From contig CALAGD010000077.1 in NCBI GenBank assembly GCA_937891425.1, positions 1 through 53,583 of the forward strand: a stretch of 53,583 nt of DNA, read 5' to 3'. The position numbers and the translations under genes are program-made. The stretch's first letter is position 1, and the number at the start of each line of letters is the position of its first letter. The notes beneath the pieces are model-generated. The model ran no database searches. It was not told the DNA's origin and was given only the letters and a program-made list of their open reading frames with translations. This stretch comes from an uncultured Pigmentiphaga sp. (GTDB taxonomy: Bacteria; Pseudomonadota; Gammaproteobacteria; Burkholderiales; Burkholderiaceae_B). Shown piece by piece: positions 25,862 through 34,051 of this stretch.

Positions 25862-27037
25862 CTACGCGCTTTCATACAGGCGGGTCAGCACGAACTCCCG
25901 ATGACCCAGCGCTTCGGCCGCCGTCCAGCGTCCGTTGATGGTCTGCAGCATGCACTCGAGCACACGGTCGCCCGCCTGGTCGAGATTGATTTCACGCTGC
26001 AGCAACGCCGTGACGTCGACGTCGATATGCTCGCTCATGGTACGCACGGTACGCGGGTTGGCGCAGATTTTGATGACCGGCAGGATGGGGTTGCCGATCA
26101 CGTTGCCCTGGCCGGTAGGGAAGAAGTGCACGACAAAGCCCGAAGCCGCGCACAGAGTGACCATTTCGGCAGCCGCCGACGACGAATCCATGAACCACAG
26201 TCCCGGGTGCGTGGGCACCTCGGCCTTGTCGAGTACCCCGTCAACCCTGCACCTCTTGCCGATCTTCTGGATGTTGCCCAGTGCCTTCTCCTCGATGGTG
26301 GTCAGACCGCCGGCAATGTTGCCCTTGGTGGGCTGCGATTCAGACAGGTCGCTGGTCTTCCAGCGGTCGATCATGGCCTGGTAGCGATTGAACATGAACA
26401 TGAACCGCTCGCGCACCTCGGGGCTGGCGCAGCGTTCAGCCACGATGTGCTCGCCACCAGTGAGTTCGGAAGTTTCGCCAAACAGCAGGGTGGCTCCGAG
26501 ATCGTAGAGCTTGTCGAAGGCATTGCCCACCGAAGGGTTGGCGCCACAGCCCGACGTCGTGTCGGACTCGCCGCACTTGGTGGAAACCCAAAGCTCATTG
26601 ATGGCACATTCTTCTCGCTGCAGGGAGGTGGCGTAATGAACGAACTCCTTGGCCTGGCGCGAGGCGCGCATGATGGTGTCGAGATCGCCATGCAGCTCGA
26701 TGCTGAAGCCGGCCACCGGCTTGCCCGATGCGGCAATGCCGTCGACCACGCGCCGGGTCCAGCCTTCCTCGATGCCGATGACCACCACGGCGGCCACGTT
26801 AGGATTGCAGCCCGTGCCGATCAGGGTACGAAAATGCAGTTCCAGATCTTCACCGAACTGGAGGCGGCCGTAGGGGTGGGGCAGCGCCATGGTGCCCTTG
26901 ATGTTGCTGGCTACGGCTTCGGCCGCCGCATTGGAGATGTCGTCGACCGGCAGGATGATGACGTGGTTGCGTACCCCTACGCGACCATTGTCACGACGAT
27001 AGCCGAGAAAGCGGGTAGAAGAAGAAATCACGGACAT
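25862..27037 (-). CDS. suyB: Sulfolactate sulfo-lyase large subunit (UxaA-family lyase)
   Basis: A 391-residue iron-dependent lyase of the altronate/galactarate dehydratase C-terminal family. Together with the small SAF-domain protein it should cleave (2R)-3-sulfolactate into pyruvate and bisulfite. Family segments are GVRNHVIILPVDDISN, LIGTGCNPNVAAVVVIG, STKCGESDTTSGCGANP, PTGQGNVIG and PVIKICANP. Its length as a separate large subunit fits SuyB; altronate and galactarate dehydratases are usually single longer chains, though split hydratases of unknown substrate exist. The assignment leans on the neighbours: suyA, two hydroxyacid dehydrogenases, a TCT receptor and a TSUP exporter. Confidence 0.75.
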   Translation of the reverse strand: MSVISSSTRFLGYRRDNGRVGVRNHVIILPVDDISNAAAEAVASNIKGTMALPHPYGRLQFGEDLELHFRTLIGTGCNPNVAAVVVIGIEEGWTRRVVDGIAASGKPVAGFSIELHGDLDTIMRASRQAKEFVHYATSLQREECAINELWVSTKCGESDTTSGCGANPSVGNAFDKLYDLGATLLFGETSELTGGEHIVAERCASPEVRERFMFMFNRYQAMIDRWKTSDLSESQPTKGNIAGGLTTIEEKALGNIQKIGKRCRVDGVLDKAEVPTHPGLWFMDSSSAAAEMVTLCAASGFVVHFFPTGQGNVIGNPILPVIKICANPRTVRTMSEHIDVDVTALLQREINLDQAGDRVLECMLQTINGRWTAAEALGHREFVLTRLYESA

Positions 27038-27081
27038 GACAGCATTCCTTTCGGGGTGGATACGATGCTGGCTCGGGTGTA

Positions 27082-27363
27082 CTACCAGCGCTTCGTCTTG
27101 ATGTTGTGGACATGAGCGTGCTCACCTGCCCTGATCGGGGCCACGACCCGGCCGATGTCGACCCCATACTTGTATACGGTATCGCCCACGTTCATGTCGG
27201 TGAGGGCCACCTTGTGCCCGATGGGAATGTCCTGCAGGGCCCTGATCTGGATGAACCTGTCGTCATCCATGACCCAGGCGGTCATGTCGGTACCTGCCTT
27301 GACCCCCTCCACCACGACCACAGCCACTGTGTCTTTGGCGTCATGCAATATGGCATGAATCAT
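27082..27363 (-). CDS. suyA: Sulfolactate sulfo-lyase small subunit (SAF domain)
   Basis: A 93-residue SAF-domain protein, the small subunit that partners SuyB. The IHAILHDAKDTVAVVVVEGV start, the DDRFIQIRALQDIPIGHKVAL core and the C-terminal HAHVHNIKTKRW (the conserved H-x-HN end of the domain) are intact. GAGGG lies before the ATG. It is the first gene of the leftward operon suyA-suyB-receptor, 44 bases before suyB, and has a promoter in the divergent spacer. Confidence 0.78.
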   Translation of the reverse strand: MIHAILHDAKDTVAVVVVEGVKAGTDMTAWVMDDDRFIQIRALQDIPIGHKVALTDMNVGDTVYKYGVDIGRVVAPIRAGEHAHVHNIKTKRW

Positions 27364-27434
27364 GTTTTCCCTCGTTGACCAAGAAAAACGCCTGCGCCTG
27401 ACGTTCTGATGCCTGGTACCATGCTGTGGCTATA

Positions 27435-27463
27435 ATCGTATTCATCTAATTCATACAGGTCAA
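27435..27463 (-). promoter_or_regulatory. Promoter of the suyA-suyB operon
   Basis: Read leftward, TTGACC (complement of 27458-27463) and TACGAT (complement of 27435-27440) are spaced by exactly 17 bases and lie about 70 bases before suyA. The -35 overlaps the inverted repeat at 27461-27484, so a regulator bound there would block or modulate this promoter. Confidence 0.55.
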
Positions 27464-27484
27464 GTAAATCATATATATGACTTG
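27461..27484. promoter_or_regulatory. Probable GntR operator between suyA and the regulator gene
   Basis: CAAGT (27461-27465) and ACTTG (27480-27484) are inverted repeats enclosing a perfect 12-bp palindrome TCATATATATGA (27469-27480). The site is in an AT-rich island between divergent genes and overlaps the leftward -35. It is the best candidate site for the adjacent GntR regulator. Confidence 0.5.
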
Positions 27485-27554
27485 GCACATATAAATATTC
27501 ATCCAGGTTGGCAGGGGAATTATGATTACGTGATCCGCATTCCTGGACCCTTAC

Positions 27555-28304
27555 ATGACGAATCGCGAAACAACCTTGAGCCCTTCCGGGATTCCGCTCT
27601 ATCAGCAGGTGAAGCGTGCCTTGCTGGGCGCGCTGGCGGCCGGCGAATGGAGACAGGGGGAATCGATTCCGCCCGAAAAGACGCTGGCTGAACGGTTCGG
27701 CGTGTCGATTGGCACCCTGAGGAAAGCCATCGACGACCTCACTGCGGAAAACATCCTGGTGCGCCACCAGGGGCGCGGCACGTTCGTCGCCATCCACGAC
27801 CGCAACCAGCACTTCTTCCGGTTCTTCCGGGTCATCCGGCAGGATGGCGAGAAAACCTACCCCACCACGGAACTGCTGCGTTTCCGCCGTTTGCGCGCCA
27901 GCGAGGAAGCACGCGAGAAGTTGCAGCTGCCGTCGGGGTCGCACGTATTCGAAATCATCAACCGGCTCAGCCTCAATGGCGAGCCCGTGGTGCACGATAC
28001 GCTTACCCTGCCTGAAACACTGTTTCGCGGGCTCACCGAACAGCAAATGCGCGATCGCCCCAGCACAATCTACCGCTTCTACCAGGAAAGCTTCGGGATC
28101 AACGTCATCGGTACGTCCGAAAAGGTACGGGCGGTTCTTGCCACCGCCGACCACGCCGAGGTACTTGGCGTGCAACCCGGAAGCCCCCTGCTTGAACTCA
28201 GGCGCATCGCGTATTCGTTCAACAACCAGCCCGTCGAGTGGCGGGTATCCCGCGTGAATACGGAGCACTACGAATATATCGGTCAGGAATACAAGCGCAA
28301 CTGA
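27555..28304 (+). CDS. GntR-family regulator with UTRA domain, probably of the sulfolactate genes
   Basis: A 249-residue GntR/HutC-subfamily regulator. The N-terminal winged helix contains PLYQQVKRALLGALAAGEW, the ESIPPEKTLAERFGVSIGT recognition region and VRHQGRGTFV. The C-terminal UTRA effector domain follows (LLRFRRLRASEEA, PVEWRVSRV). It is divergent from suyA and 30 bp upstream of the SlcC-like gene, so it most likely controls both arms of the cluster in response to a pathway compound. The ribosome binding site is weak. Without the neighbours I could only call it a HutC-type repressor. Confidence 0.85.
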   Translation: MTNRETTLSPSGIPLYQQVKRALLGALAAGEWRQGESIPPEKTLAERFGVSIGTLRKAIDDLTAENILVRHQGRGTFVAIHDRNQHFFRFFRVIRQDGEKTYPTTELLRFRRLRASEEAREKLQLPSGSHVFEIINRLSLNGEPVVHDTLTLPETLFRGLTEQQMRDRPSTIYRFYQESFGINVIGTSEKVRAVLATADHAEVLGVQPGSPLLELRRIAYSFNNQPVEWRVSRVNTEHYEYIGQEYKRN

Positions 28305-28334
28305 CACGGCGCGGCCCCGGTGGGAGGAGACAGC

Positions 28335-29261
28335 ATGAGAATCGTCATTTCCGAGTTCATGGATCCGGCAGCGGTCGACCGCCTGCGCGCGCGTCACACC
28401 GTGCTCTACGACCCGCAACTGGTGGATGACCCGCAGTCGCTGGCCACGGAACTGGCCACTGCCGATGCTCTCGTCGTGCGTAACCGCACGCAGGTGCGCG
28501 GCCCGCTGCTGGACGCCGCGCCCCGGCTCAAGGCAGTGGGGCGGCTGGGAGTTGGCCTCGACAACATCGATGTCGATGCATGTGCGCGCCGCGGCATTCG
28601 CGTCGTTCCCGCTACCGGCGCCAATACCCGCGCGGTGGCCGAGTACGTAATCGCGGCGATCATGCTGTCGTTGCGGCGCGTCTACTTCAGCACCGGGCAG
28701 GTCAGCACCGGCTCCTGGCCGCGCACGGAGCTCGCGCAGGGCCTGGAAGTCGCGGGGAAAACGCTCGGACTCATCGGATTCGGCAGCATCGGACGCCTGA
28801 CTGCCCAGCTCGCCCGCGGCCTCGGCATGCAGGTAATTGCGCACGATCCATGTATCGCAGCCGACGACCCGACCTGGCATGAAACCGGGGTGGCCTGCCG
28901 CGAGCTCGACGCCCTGCTCGCCGAATCCGACGTGGTCAGCCTGCATGTGCCGCTGCTCGAATCCACGCGCAACCTGATCGACGCCGCGCGGCTGGCGCGC
29001 ATGAAACGGGGCGCCATCCTCATCAATACCGCGCGCGGTGAAGTGCTGGACGAGGTTGCACTGGCCGCGGCACTGCGCACCGGGCATCTGGGTGGCGCGG
29101 TGCTCGACGTTTTCCATGAAGAGCCATTGCCGGCCGCCAACGCCTTCGACGGCGCGCCCAATCTGGTTCTCACGCCTCACATCGCCGGTCTCACGGTCGA
29201 ATCCAACGCACGCGTCAGCCACCTGATCGCCGAACGGCTGGAAGCCACCCTTCAAGGTTGA
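28335..29261 (+). CDS. slcC: D-2-hydroxyacid dehydrogenase, probable (S)-sulfolactate dehydrogenase
   Basis: A 308-residue NAD-dependent enzyme of the D-isomer-specific 2-hydroxyacid dehydrogenase family. The Rossmann motif is GLIGFGSIGRLTAQLARGLG, followed by an Asp (AHDP) that favours NAD over NADP. The catalytic Arg is in NTARGEVLDE and the catalytic His in TPHIAGLT. ATG 28335 has GGAGGAGA just upstream; the in-frame start at 28320 lies before it. In known clusters SlcC oxidises (S)-sulfolactate to sulfopyruvate, which ComC reduces to (R)-sulfolactate. The specific function is inferred from context; it could also be a phosphoglycerate- or hydroxypyruvate-type enzyme. Confidence 0.7.
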   Translation: MRIVISEFMDPAAVDRLRARHTVLYDPQLVDDPQSLATELATADALVVRNRTQVRGPLLDAAPRLKAVGRLGVGLDNIDVDACARRGIRVVPATGANTRAVAEYVIAAIMLSLRRVYFSTGQVSTGSWPRTELAQGLEVAGKTLGLIGFGSIGRLTAQLARGLGMQVIAHDPCIAADDPTWHETGVACRELDALLAESDVVSLHVPLLESTRNLIDAARLARMKRGAILINTARGEVLDEVALAAALRTGHLGGAVLDVFHEEPLPAANAFDGAPNLVLTPHIAGLTVESNARVSHLIAERLEATLQG

Positions 29262-29307
29262 GCGCGACCGTCAGAACAGTTCATCGTCTTTCAGGAGGAG
29301 ACACCAC

Positions 29308-30300
29308 ATGGCCGTCTGCAGGCTCGAAGAACTCATCGACATGGCACGCCGCGCGCTGATGGCAGCTGGCGCATCGCACACCATGGCAGACAGCACGGCC
29401 CGCGTGGTGGTGCAGGCCGAAGCCCAGGGGTTGTCTTCCCATGGGTTGTCACGCATTCCGCAGTATGCGGCACATTTGCGCAATGGGCGTGTCAACGGGG
29501 CTGCCATACCGCGCATCCACGCTCAGCGCGGGGCCGGCGTGCTCATCGATGCCGACGAAGGGCTGGCCTTTCCCGCCTGCGAACTGGCGGTGCACGAAGC
29601 CGCCGCACGCGCGCGCCGCTACACCATCGGTCTTGCCGCGGTCACGCGCAGTCATCATTTCGGTGCTGCCGCCATCCACCTGGAGCCACTTGCACACAAT
29701 GGTCTGGCAGGAATGGCATTCAGCAACTCGCCCGCCGCCATGCCGGCCTGGGGTGGCAAGCGGGCATTGTTTGGGACAAATCCCATTGCCGCCCTTTTCC
29801 CCCGTCCGGCGCACGACCCCATCAGCATTGATCTTTCATTGTCCGAAGTGGCGCGCGGCAAACTGATGATGGCGGCACGCGAGGGACGCTCCATCCCCTT
29901 GGGCTGGGCGCTCGACAGGCATGGGCAACCCACCACCGATCCCAAGGCCGGGCTCGAAGGCATGATGTGTCCGGCAGGCGGTGTCAAGGGCGCCATGCTG
30001 GCGCTCATGGTCGAGCTGCTGTGCGTCACGCTTACCGGCGCCGCGTTCGCCTACGAGGCCGATTCCTTCTTCACCGACGAAGGCAACCGTCCCCATATCG
30101 GCCACCTGTTCCTCGCCATCGACCCATCCGCCCTTGCCGGACGGGGCGTGTACGACGAACGAATCGAGACGCTGGTGGCGGCAATGCTGGCGGATCCGGA
30201 CGTGCGCCTGCCCGGGGCGCGGCGGGTGGCGCTGCAACGGCGTGCCGAACGCGAAGGCCTGGACATCCCCGACAGCCTCATCGCCTCCTTGCAGGCATGA
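29308..30300 (+). CDS. comC: MDH2/LDH2-family dehydrogenase, probable (R)-sulfolactate dehydrogenase
   Basis: A 330-residue enzyme of the malate/L-lactate dehydrogenase type 2 family, which uses NAD(P) without a classic Rossmann fold. Conserved segments are AEAQGLSSHGLSRIPQY, TRSHHFGAAA with the active-site His, MAFSNSPAAMPAWGG, LFGTNPIAALFP and DLSLSEVARGK. GGAGG precedes the ATG. It follows the SlcC-like gene by 46 bases. ComC-type enzymes reduce sulfopyruvate to (2R)-sulfolactate, the SuyAB substrate, so the pair would work as a racemising couple. The substrate is inferred from context. Confidence 0.72.
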   Translation: MAVCRLEELIDMARRALMAAGASHTMADSTARVVVQAEAQGLSSHGLSRIPQYAAHLRNGRVNGAAIPRIHAQRGAGVLIDADEGLAFPACELAVHEAAARARRYTIGLAAVTRSHHFGAAAIHLEPLAHNGLAGMAFSNSPAAMPAWGGKRALFGTNPIAALFPRPAHDPISIDLSLSEVARGKLMMAAREGRSIPLGWALDRHGQPTTDPKAGLEGMMCPAGGVKGAMLALMVELLCVTLTGAAFAYEADSFFTDEGNRPHIGHLFLAIDPSALAGRGVYDERIETLVAAMLADPDVRLPGARRVALQRRAEREGLDIPDSLIASLQA

Positions 30301-30390
30301 GCTGGTGCCCGCCGCAGCGCGCAGCGGCTCCTGACGCCACGGGCGCCACCGTGCAGACGCTGCTGCAGTGGAACTTCGCGCGTCTCGGGC

Positions 30391-30417
30391 GTTCCAATAG
30401 ACGAATCCTATTGGAAC
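30391..30417 (+). promoter_or_regulatory. Perfect inverted repeat upstream of def
   Basis: GTTCCAATAG (30391-30400) and CTATTGGAAC (30408-30417) are perfect 10-bp arms separated by seven bases. The right arm contains TTGGAA, the probable -35 of the def promoter. There is no T-run, so this looks more like an operator for a dimeric regulator than a terminator for the comC transcript. Confidence 0.5.
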
Positions 30418-30440
30418 CGAGCCCGCAATTTACCTATAGT
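30411..30440 (+). promoter_or_regulatory. Promoter of the def operon
   Basis: TTGGAA (30411-30416) is followed after 18 bases by TATAGT (30435-30440), about 130 bases before def. A second -10-like TAGAAT overlaps at 30440-30445. It probably drives the long def-fmt-rsmB-ntrYX-trk series. Confidence 0.5.
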
Positions 30441-30569
30441 AGAATCTGCCCTCATGACCGGGTCCCGTGCCCCTGTCCTGCAAGCGCGGGCCGGCCGCCC
30501 GATGGGTCGCATCTGGCCCGCTTGCGGGGGCCCTCCCGAGTCGTAGCGTAGCCCTTAACTGGTGAGTCC

Positions 30570-31091
30570 ATGGCCGTTCTGCCCATTCTTCATTACCCTG
30601 ATCCTCGACTGTTCAAGGTTTCGCAACCCGTCGAACAGATCGACGACAGCATCCGCCAGCTGGTGCGCGACATGGCAGAAACCATGTATGCAGCGCCCGG
30701 AGTGGGCTTGGCTGCACCCCAGGTGAACGTGCACCAGCGCGTGGTCGTCATCGACGTCTCCGAAGAAGGCAACCAGCTCAGGGTGCTGATCAATCCCGAG
30801 ATCATCTGGCGTAGCGACGAGATCCAGGTATACGAGGAAGGCTGTCTTTCGGTTCCTGGCATCTACGACAAGGTCGAACGCGCTGCCCGAATCCGTGTGC
30901 GCGCGCTCAATGAAGATGGCCAGCCGTACGAGTTCGAGGCCGAGGGGCTGCTCGCCGTGTGCGTGCAACACGAGATCGATCACCTCGACGGCAAGGTATT
31001 CGTTTCCTATCTGTCGCCGCTCAAGCAATCGCGCATCAAGACGAAACTGCGCAAACAGGAGCGCGAACGACAGGCCGTCACCGCAGCCTGA
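30570..31091 (+). CDS. def: Peptide deformylase
   Basis: A 173-residue metalloprotease that removes the N-formyl group from new proteins. The three motifs are intact: GVGLAAPQV, EGCLSVPG with the metal-binding Cys, and HEIDHLDG with two metal-binding His and the catalytic Glu. It precedes fmt, whose product adds the formyl group to initiator tRNA, the standard def-fmt pairing. Confidence 0.97.
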   Translation: MAVLPILHYPDPRLFKVSQPVEQIDDSIRQLVRDMAETMYAAPGVGLAAPQVNVHQRVVVIDVSEEGNQLRVLINPEIIWRSDEIQVYEEGCLSVPGIYDKVERAARIRVRALNEDGQPYEFEAEGLLAVCVQHEIDHLDGKVFVSYLSPLKQSRIKTKLRKQERERQAVTAA

Positions 31092-31181
31092 TTCCTTTCG
31101 CGAACCGCCCCGACCTCGACGGGGTGTGCTGTTCCTGCCCTCCGCCCCGCCGGACCCACGCCTTGCCCGTGTCTGCTCATC

Positions 31182-32123
31182 ATGCGCCTGGTATTTGCCG
31201 GAACCCCCGAATTTGCCCGCGTCGCCTACTCCCATCTACGCGACGCGGGGCATGACATCGTCCTGGTCCTCACCCAGCCCGACCGGCCGGCCGGCCGCGG
31301 CCTGAAGCTTACGCCCAGCCCGGTCAAGCAGGCTGCACTTGGCGATGGCGTTCCGGTGCTGCAGCCGCGCGGCCTGCGCCTAGACGGACGTTACCCGGCC
31401 GACGCGCGCGAAGCAGAACAGGCGCTGCACTCGCTGCGACCCGACGTGATGGTGGTGGCGGCCTACGGGCTGATCCTGCCGCGCTGGGTACTGGAGCTTC
31501 CATGCAAGGGATGCCTGAACATCCACGCCAGCCTGCTGCCTCGGTGGCGCGGGGCCGCACCCATCCAGCGCGCGATCGAGGCCGGTGACGAGGAAACCGG
31601 CGTTACCATCATGCAGATGGACGAGGGGCTGGATACCGGCGACATGCTGCTGCGCGTGGCCGTCCCCGTCGATGAACACACTGCCGGCAGCCTGCATGAC
31701 GTTCTCGCCGACCTGGGCGGCCGCCTGATCGTACAGGCCCTCGAGCACCTGGCGGCTGGCACCCTCAAGGCCACTCCCCAGCCGACCGAGGGCGTGACCT
31801 ACGCGACCAAGATCGACAAGGCCGAAGCGCGGCTTGACCTGCGGCGTCCGGCGCGCGAGCTCGAACGCAAGGTGCGGGCGTTCAATCCCGTACCCGGCGC
31901 ATCGCTCCCGCTGCCTGGCCTGGACGAACCTGTCAAGATCTGGCGCGCGCAGGTGCTCGAGCAGGCAACGGACCAGCCGCCCGGCTCCATCGTCCGCGTT
32001 TCACCCGAGGGCATCGACCTCACCACGGGCGACGGCGTGTTGCGCCTGCTCGAACTGCAGCGTGCTGGCGGCAAACGACAGCCCGTCGCGACCTTCATTC
32101 AGGGATGGAGCCCGGACCCTTGA
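31182..32123 (+). CDS. fmt: Methionyl-tRNA formyltransferase
   Basis: A 313-residue enzyme that formylates Met-tRNAfMet using 10-formyl-tetrahydrofolate. It begins MRLVFAGTPEFA; the catalytic region is NIHASLLPRWRGAAPIQ with the conserved Asn and His, followed by MQMDEGLDTGDM with the Asp. The C-terminal OB-fold tRNA-binding domain starts near residue 210. Its end overlaps the rsmB start. Confidence 0.97.
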   Translation: MRLVFAGTPEFARVAYSHLRDAGHDIVLVLTQPDRPAGRGLKLTPSPVKQAALGDGVPVLQPRGLRLDGRYPADAREAEQALHSLRPDVMVVAAYGLILPRWVLELPCKGCLNIHASLLPRWRGAAPIQRAIEAGDEETGVTIMQMDEGLDTGDMLLRVAVPVDEHTAGSLHDVLADLGGRLIVQALEHLAAGTLKATPQPTEGVTYATKIDKAEARLDLRRPARELERKVRAFNPVPGASLPLPGLDEPVKIWRAQVLEQATDQPPGSIVRVSPEGIDLTTGDGVLRLLELQRAGGKRQPVATFIQGWSPDP

Positions 32124-33454
32124 ACGCCACAGCGTCCCCCGGAGAGCCTGTTGCGTCGCGGTCGGCGTCCGTGCCGCTGGCGTCGGCCCTGTCGGCCGCG
32201 GCCAATGCCGTCGCGGCGGTACTGAACGGCATGGCCCTGACCGATGCGCTCGACCACGTGCCGCCACCACACCGGCCCGCGGCGCAGGACCTCGCCTTCC
32301 ACCTCATGCGCCGCCTGGGCCGCGCTCGTGCCCTGTTGCGCAGCCTGGTGCCCCGCCGTCCACCCAGCCCGCTGGCCGAGGCCCACCTGCTGCTTGCCCT
32401 GGCACTGCTCGACGTGGGCCCGGACGATGCACACGCTCCGCGCTACGGCGCCCATACCATCGTCGACCAGACCGTCACGGCGTTGGCCGCGAACCGGAGA
32501 CTGCTGGGTTTCAAGGGATTGGCGAACGCAGCCCTGCGCCGCTTCCTGCGCGAGCGCAAACAACTGCTGGAACAGATACTGGACCTGCCCGAAGCGCGGT
32601 GGAATTACCCTGGGTGGTGGATCGAGCGGGTCCGTGCCGATTACTCCGCGCAATGGGAAGACATCCTGCGCGCCGGCAATGCCCCCGCACCCATGATCCT
32701 GCGCGTGAACCGCCGCCGCACGAGCCGCGACGCATACCAGGCATTGCTGGCCGCGAGCGGCATTGATGCCACGGCCGTCGGCGCAGACGGTCTGGTGCTG
32801 GCGCGTGCGGTGCCGGTGTCACAGCTCCCCGGCTTTGCCGAGGGCTGGTGCTCGGTCCAGGATGCGGGTGCCCAGCTCGCCGCGCACCTGCTCGCCCCGC
32901 GCGATGGCATGCGCGTACTCGATGCATGCGCCGCCCCAGGCGGGAAGACCGCCCATCTGCTCGAGCTGGCCGACCTTGACTGCCTCGCCCTCGACGTAAA
33001 CCCACGAAGGCTTGCGCTCGTCAGCGACACGTTGCAGCGGCTAGGCCTGCACGCCACGCTCGTGGAAGGTGATGCAGCTCACCCCGGGCAGTGGTGGGAC
33101 GGACGACCGTTCGACGCCGTGCTGGCAGACGTCCCGTGTACCGCCTCGGGCATCGTGCGGCGCCACCCCGACATCCGCTGGTTGCGCCAGCCCGCCGAGC
33201 TCGAGCGCGCCGCCGCGCTGCAACGCGATATCCTGGATGCGCTTTGGCAGGTCGTTGCACCGGGTGGTAAATTGCTTTATGTCACCTGTTCCGTGTTTCC
33301 CGCCGAGGGGGAACTCCAGGCCCAGGCGTTCATTGCACGCCATGCCGACGCGCGCCGCTTGCCAGCACCGGGCCAACTGCTGCCGGCATTGCCCGATACA
33401 GCGCCTGGCCAGCAGCACGACGGGTTCTTCTACGCGCTTTTCTCCAAGGCCTGA
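32105..33454 (+). CDS. rsmB: 16S rRNA (cytosine-967 C5) methyltransferase
   Basis: A 449-residue RsmB/Sun protein. The N-terminal NusB-like domain (residues 20-170) is followed by the SAM-dependent methyltransferase domain: DACAAPGGKTAHLLEL binds SAM, DVPCTASGI has the release Cys and YVTCSVFPAE the second motif with the catalytic Cys. The start is ambiguous: ATG 32105 overlaps the fmt end by 19 bases; TTG 32120 is another option. Its place after fmt is conserved in proteobacteria. Confidence 0.95.
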   Translation: MEPGPLNATASPGEPVASRSASVPLASALSAAANAVAAVLNGMALTDALDHVPPPHRPAAQDLAFHLMRRLGRARALLRSLVPRRPPSPLAEAHLLLALALLDVGPDDAHAPRYGAHTIVDQTVTALAANRRLLGFKGLANAALRRFLRERKQLLEQILDLPEARWNYPGWWIERVRADYSAQWEDILRAGNAPAPMILRVNRRRTSRDAYQALLAASGIDATAVGADGLVLARAVPVSQLPGFAEGWCSVQDAGAQLAAHLLAPRDGMRVLDACAAPGGKTAHLLELADLDCLALDVNPRRLALVSDTLQRLGLHATLVEGDAAHPGQWWDGRPFDAVLADVPCTASGIVRRHPDIRWLRQPAELERAAALQRDILDALWQVVAPGGKLLYVTCSVFPAEGELQAQAFIARHADARRLPAPGQLLPALPDTAPGQQHDGFFYALFSKA

Positions 33455-33460
33455 CACTGC

Positions 33461-34051
33461 ATGCCGCGCCATCCGGTTGCCCGCCTGTTCCTGTGCCTGC
33501 TGTTGCTGCTCCCGGTCGGAGCAGGTCTGTGCGCACAGGAAGCGCAGGTCGAACACGTGGCCGTCACGCTCGGTCCAGACGGCTGGCGGCTCGACGCCGA
33601 CATCGACTTCGAGCTGAATCCGCAGTTGCGTGAAGCCGCAGAGCGCGGACTGCCGCTGTATTTCACGGCCGATGTCGCCATTTCAAAGCCACGCTGGTGG
33701 TGGTTCGACCAGCCCGTCATCCGGGAAGAACGCACCTGGAGCATTTCCTACAACGCCCTGGTGCGCCACTGGCGGGTGGGATCGGGCGGGCTGGCGATGC
33801 CGGTGTCCACCCTCGACGAAGCGCTCACGCAGATCAAGCATATCCGGGGCTGGCGCATTGCGCCAGCGGGTGCCCTCCAGCCCGATACCCGCTACCATGG
33901 CCGCATCCGGCTGCGCCTCGACGTCACGCATCTGGCGCGCCCGTTCCAGGTGAATGCGCTGAACAGCAGCGCGTGGTCCCTGACCACGCCTTGGCGCTCA
34001 TTCACCATCGACACGCCATCCAGAATCAACGTGGCTGACAATCCGCCGTGA
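33461..34051 (+). CDS. DUF4390 exported protein
   Basis: A 196-residue protein with an N-terminal signal peptide (ARLFLCLLLLLPVGAGLCAQ, cleavage near residue 26). The body is beta-rich, with the DUF4390 features DFELNPQLREAAERGLPLYF, ISKPRWWWFD and SISYNALVRHWRV. Its function is unknown. It is translationally linked to ntrY (the stop overlaps the next start), and this DUF4390-ntrY-ntrX order recurs in betaproteobacteria, so a link to NtrY sensing in the periplasm is possible. Confidence 0.85.
   Translation: MPRHPVARLFLCLLLLLPVGAGLCAQEAQVEHVAVTLGPDGWRLDADIDFELNPQLREAAERGLPLYFTADVAISKPRWWWFDQPVIREERTWSISYNALVRHWRVGSGGLAMPVSTLDEALTQIKHIRGWRIAPAGALQPDTRYHGRIRLRLDVTHLARPFQVNALNSSAWSLTTPWRSFTIDTPSRINVADNPP

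Noticed and set aside
27360..29255. Minus-strand ORF of 631 codons over the GntR and slcC genes
   Set aside because: It spans two well-formed plus-strand genes and their ribosome binding sites and has no recognisable domain.
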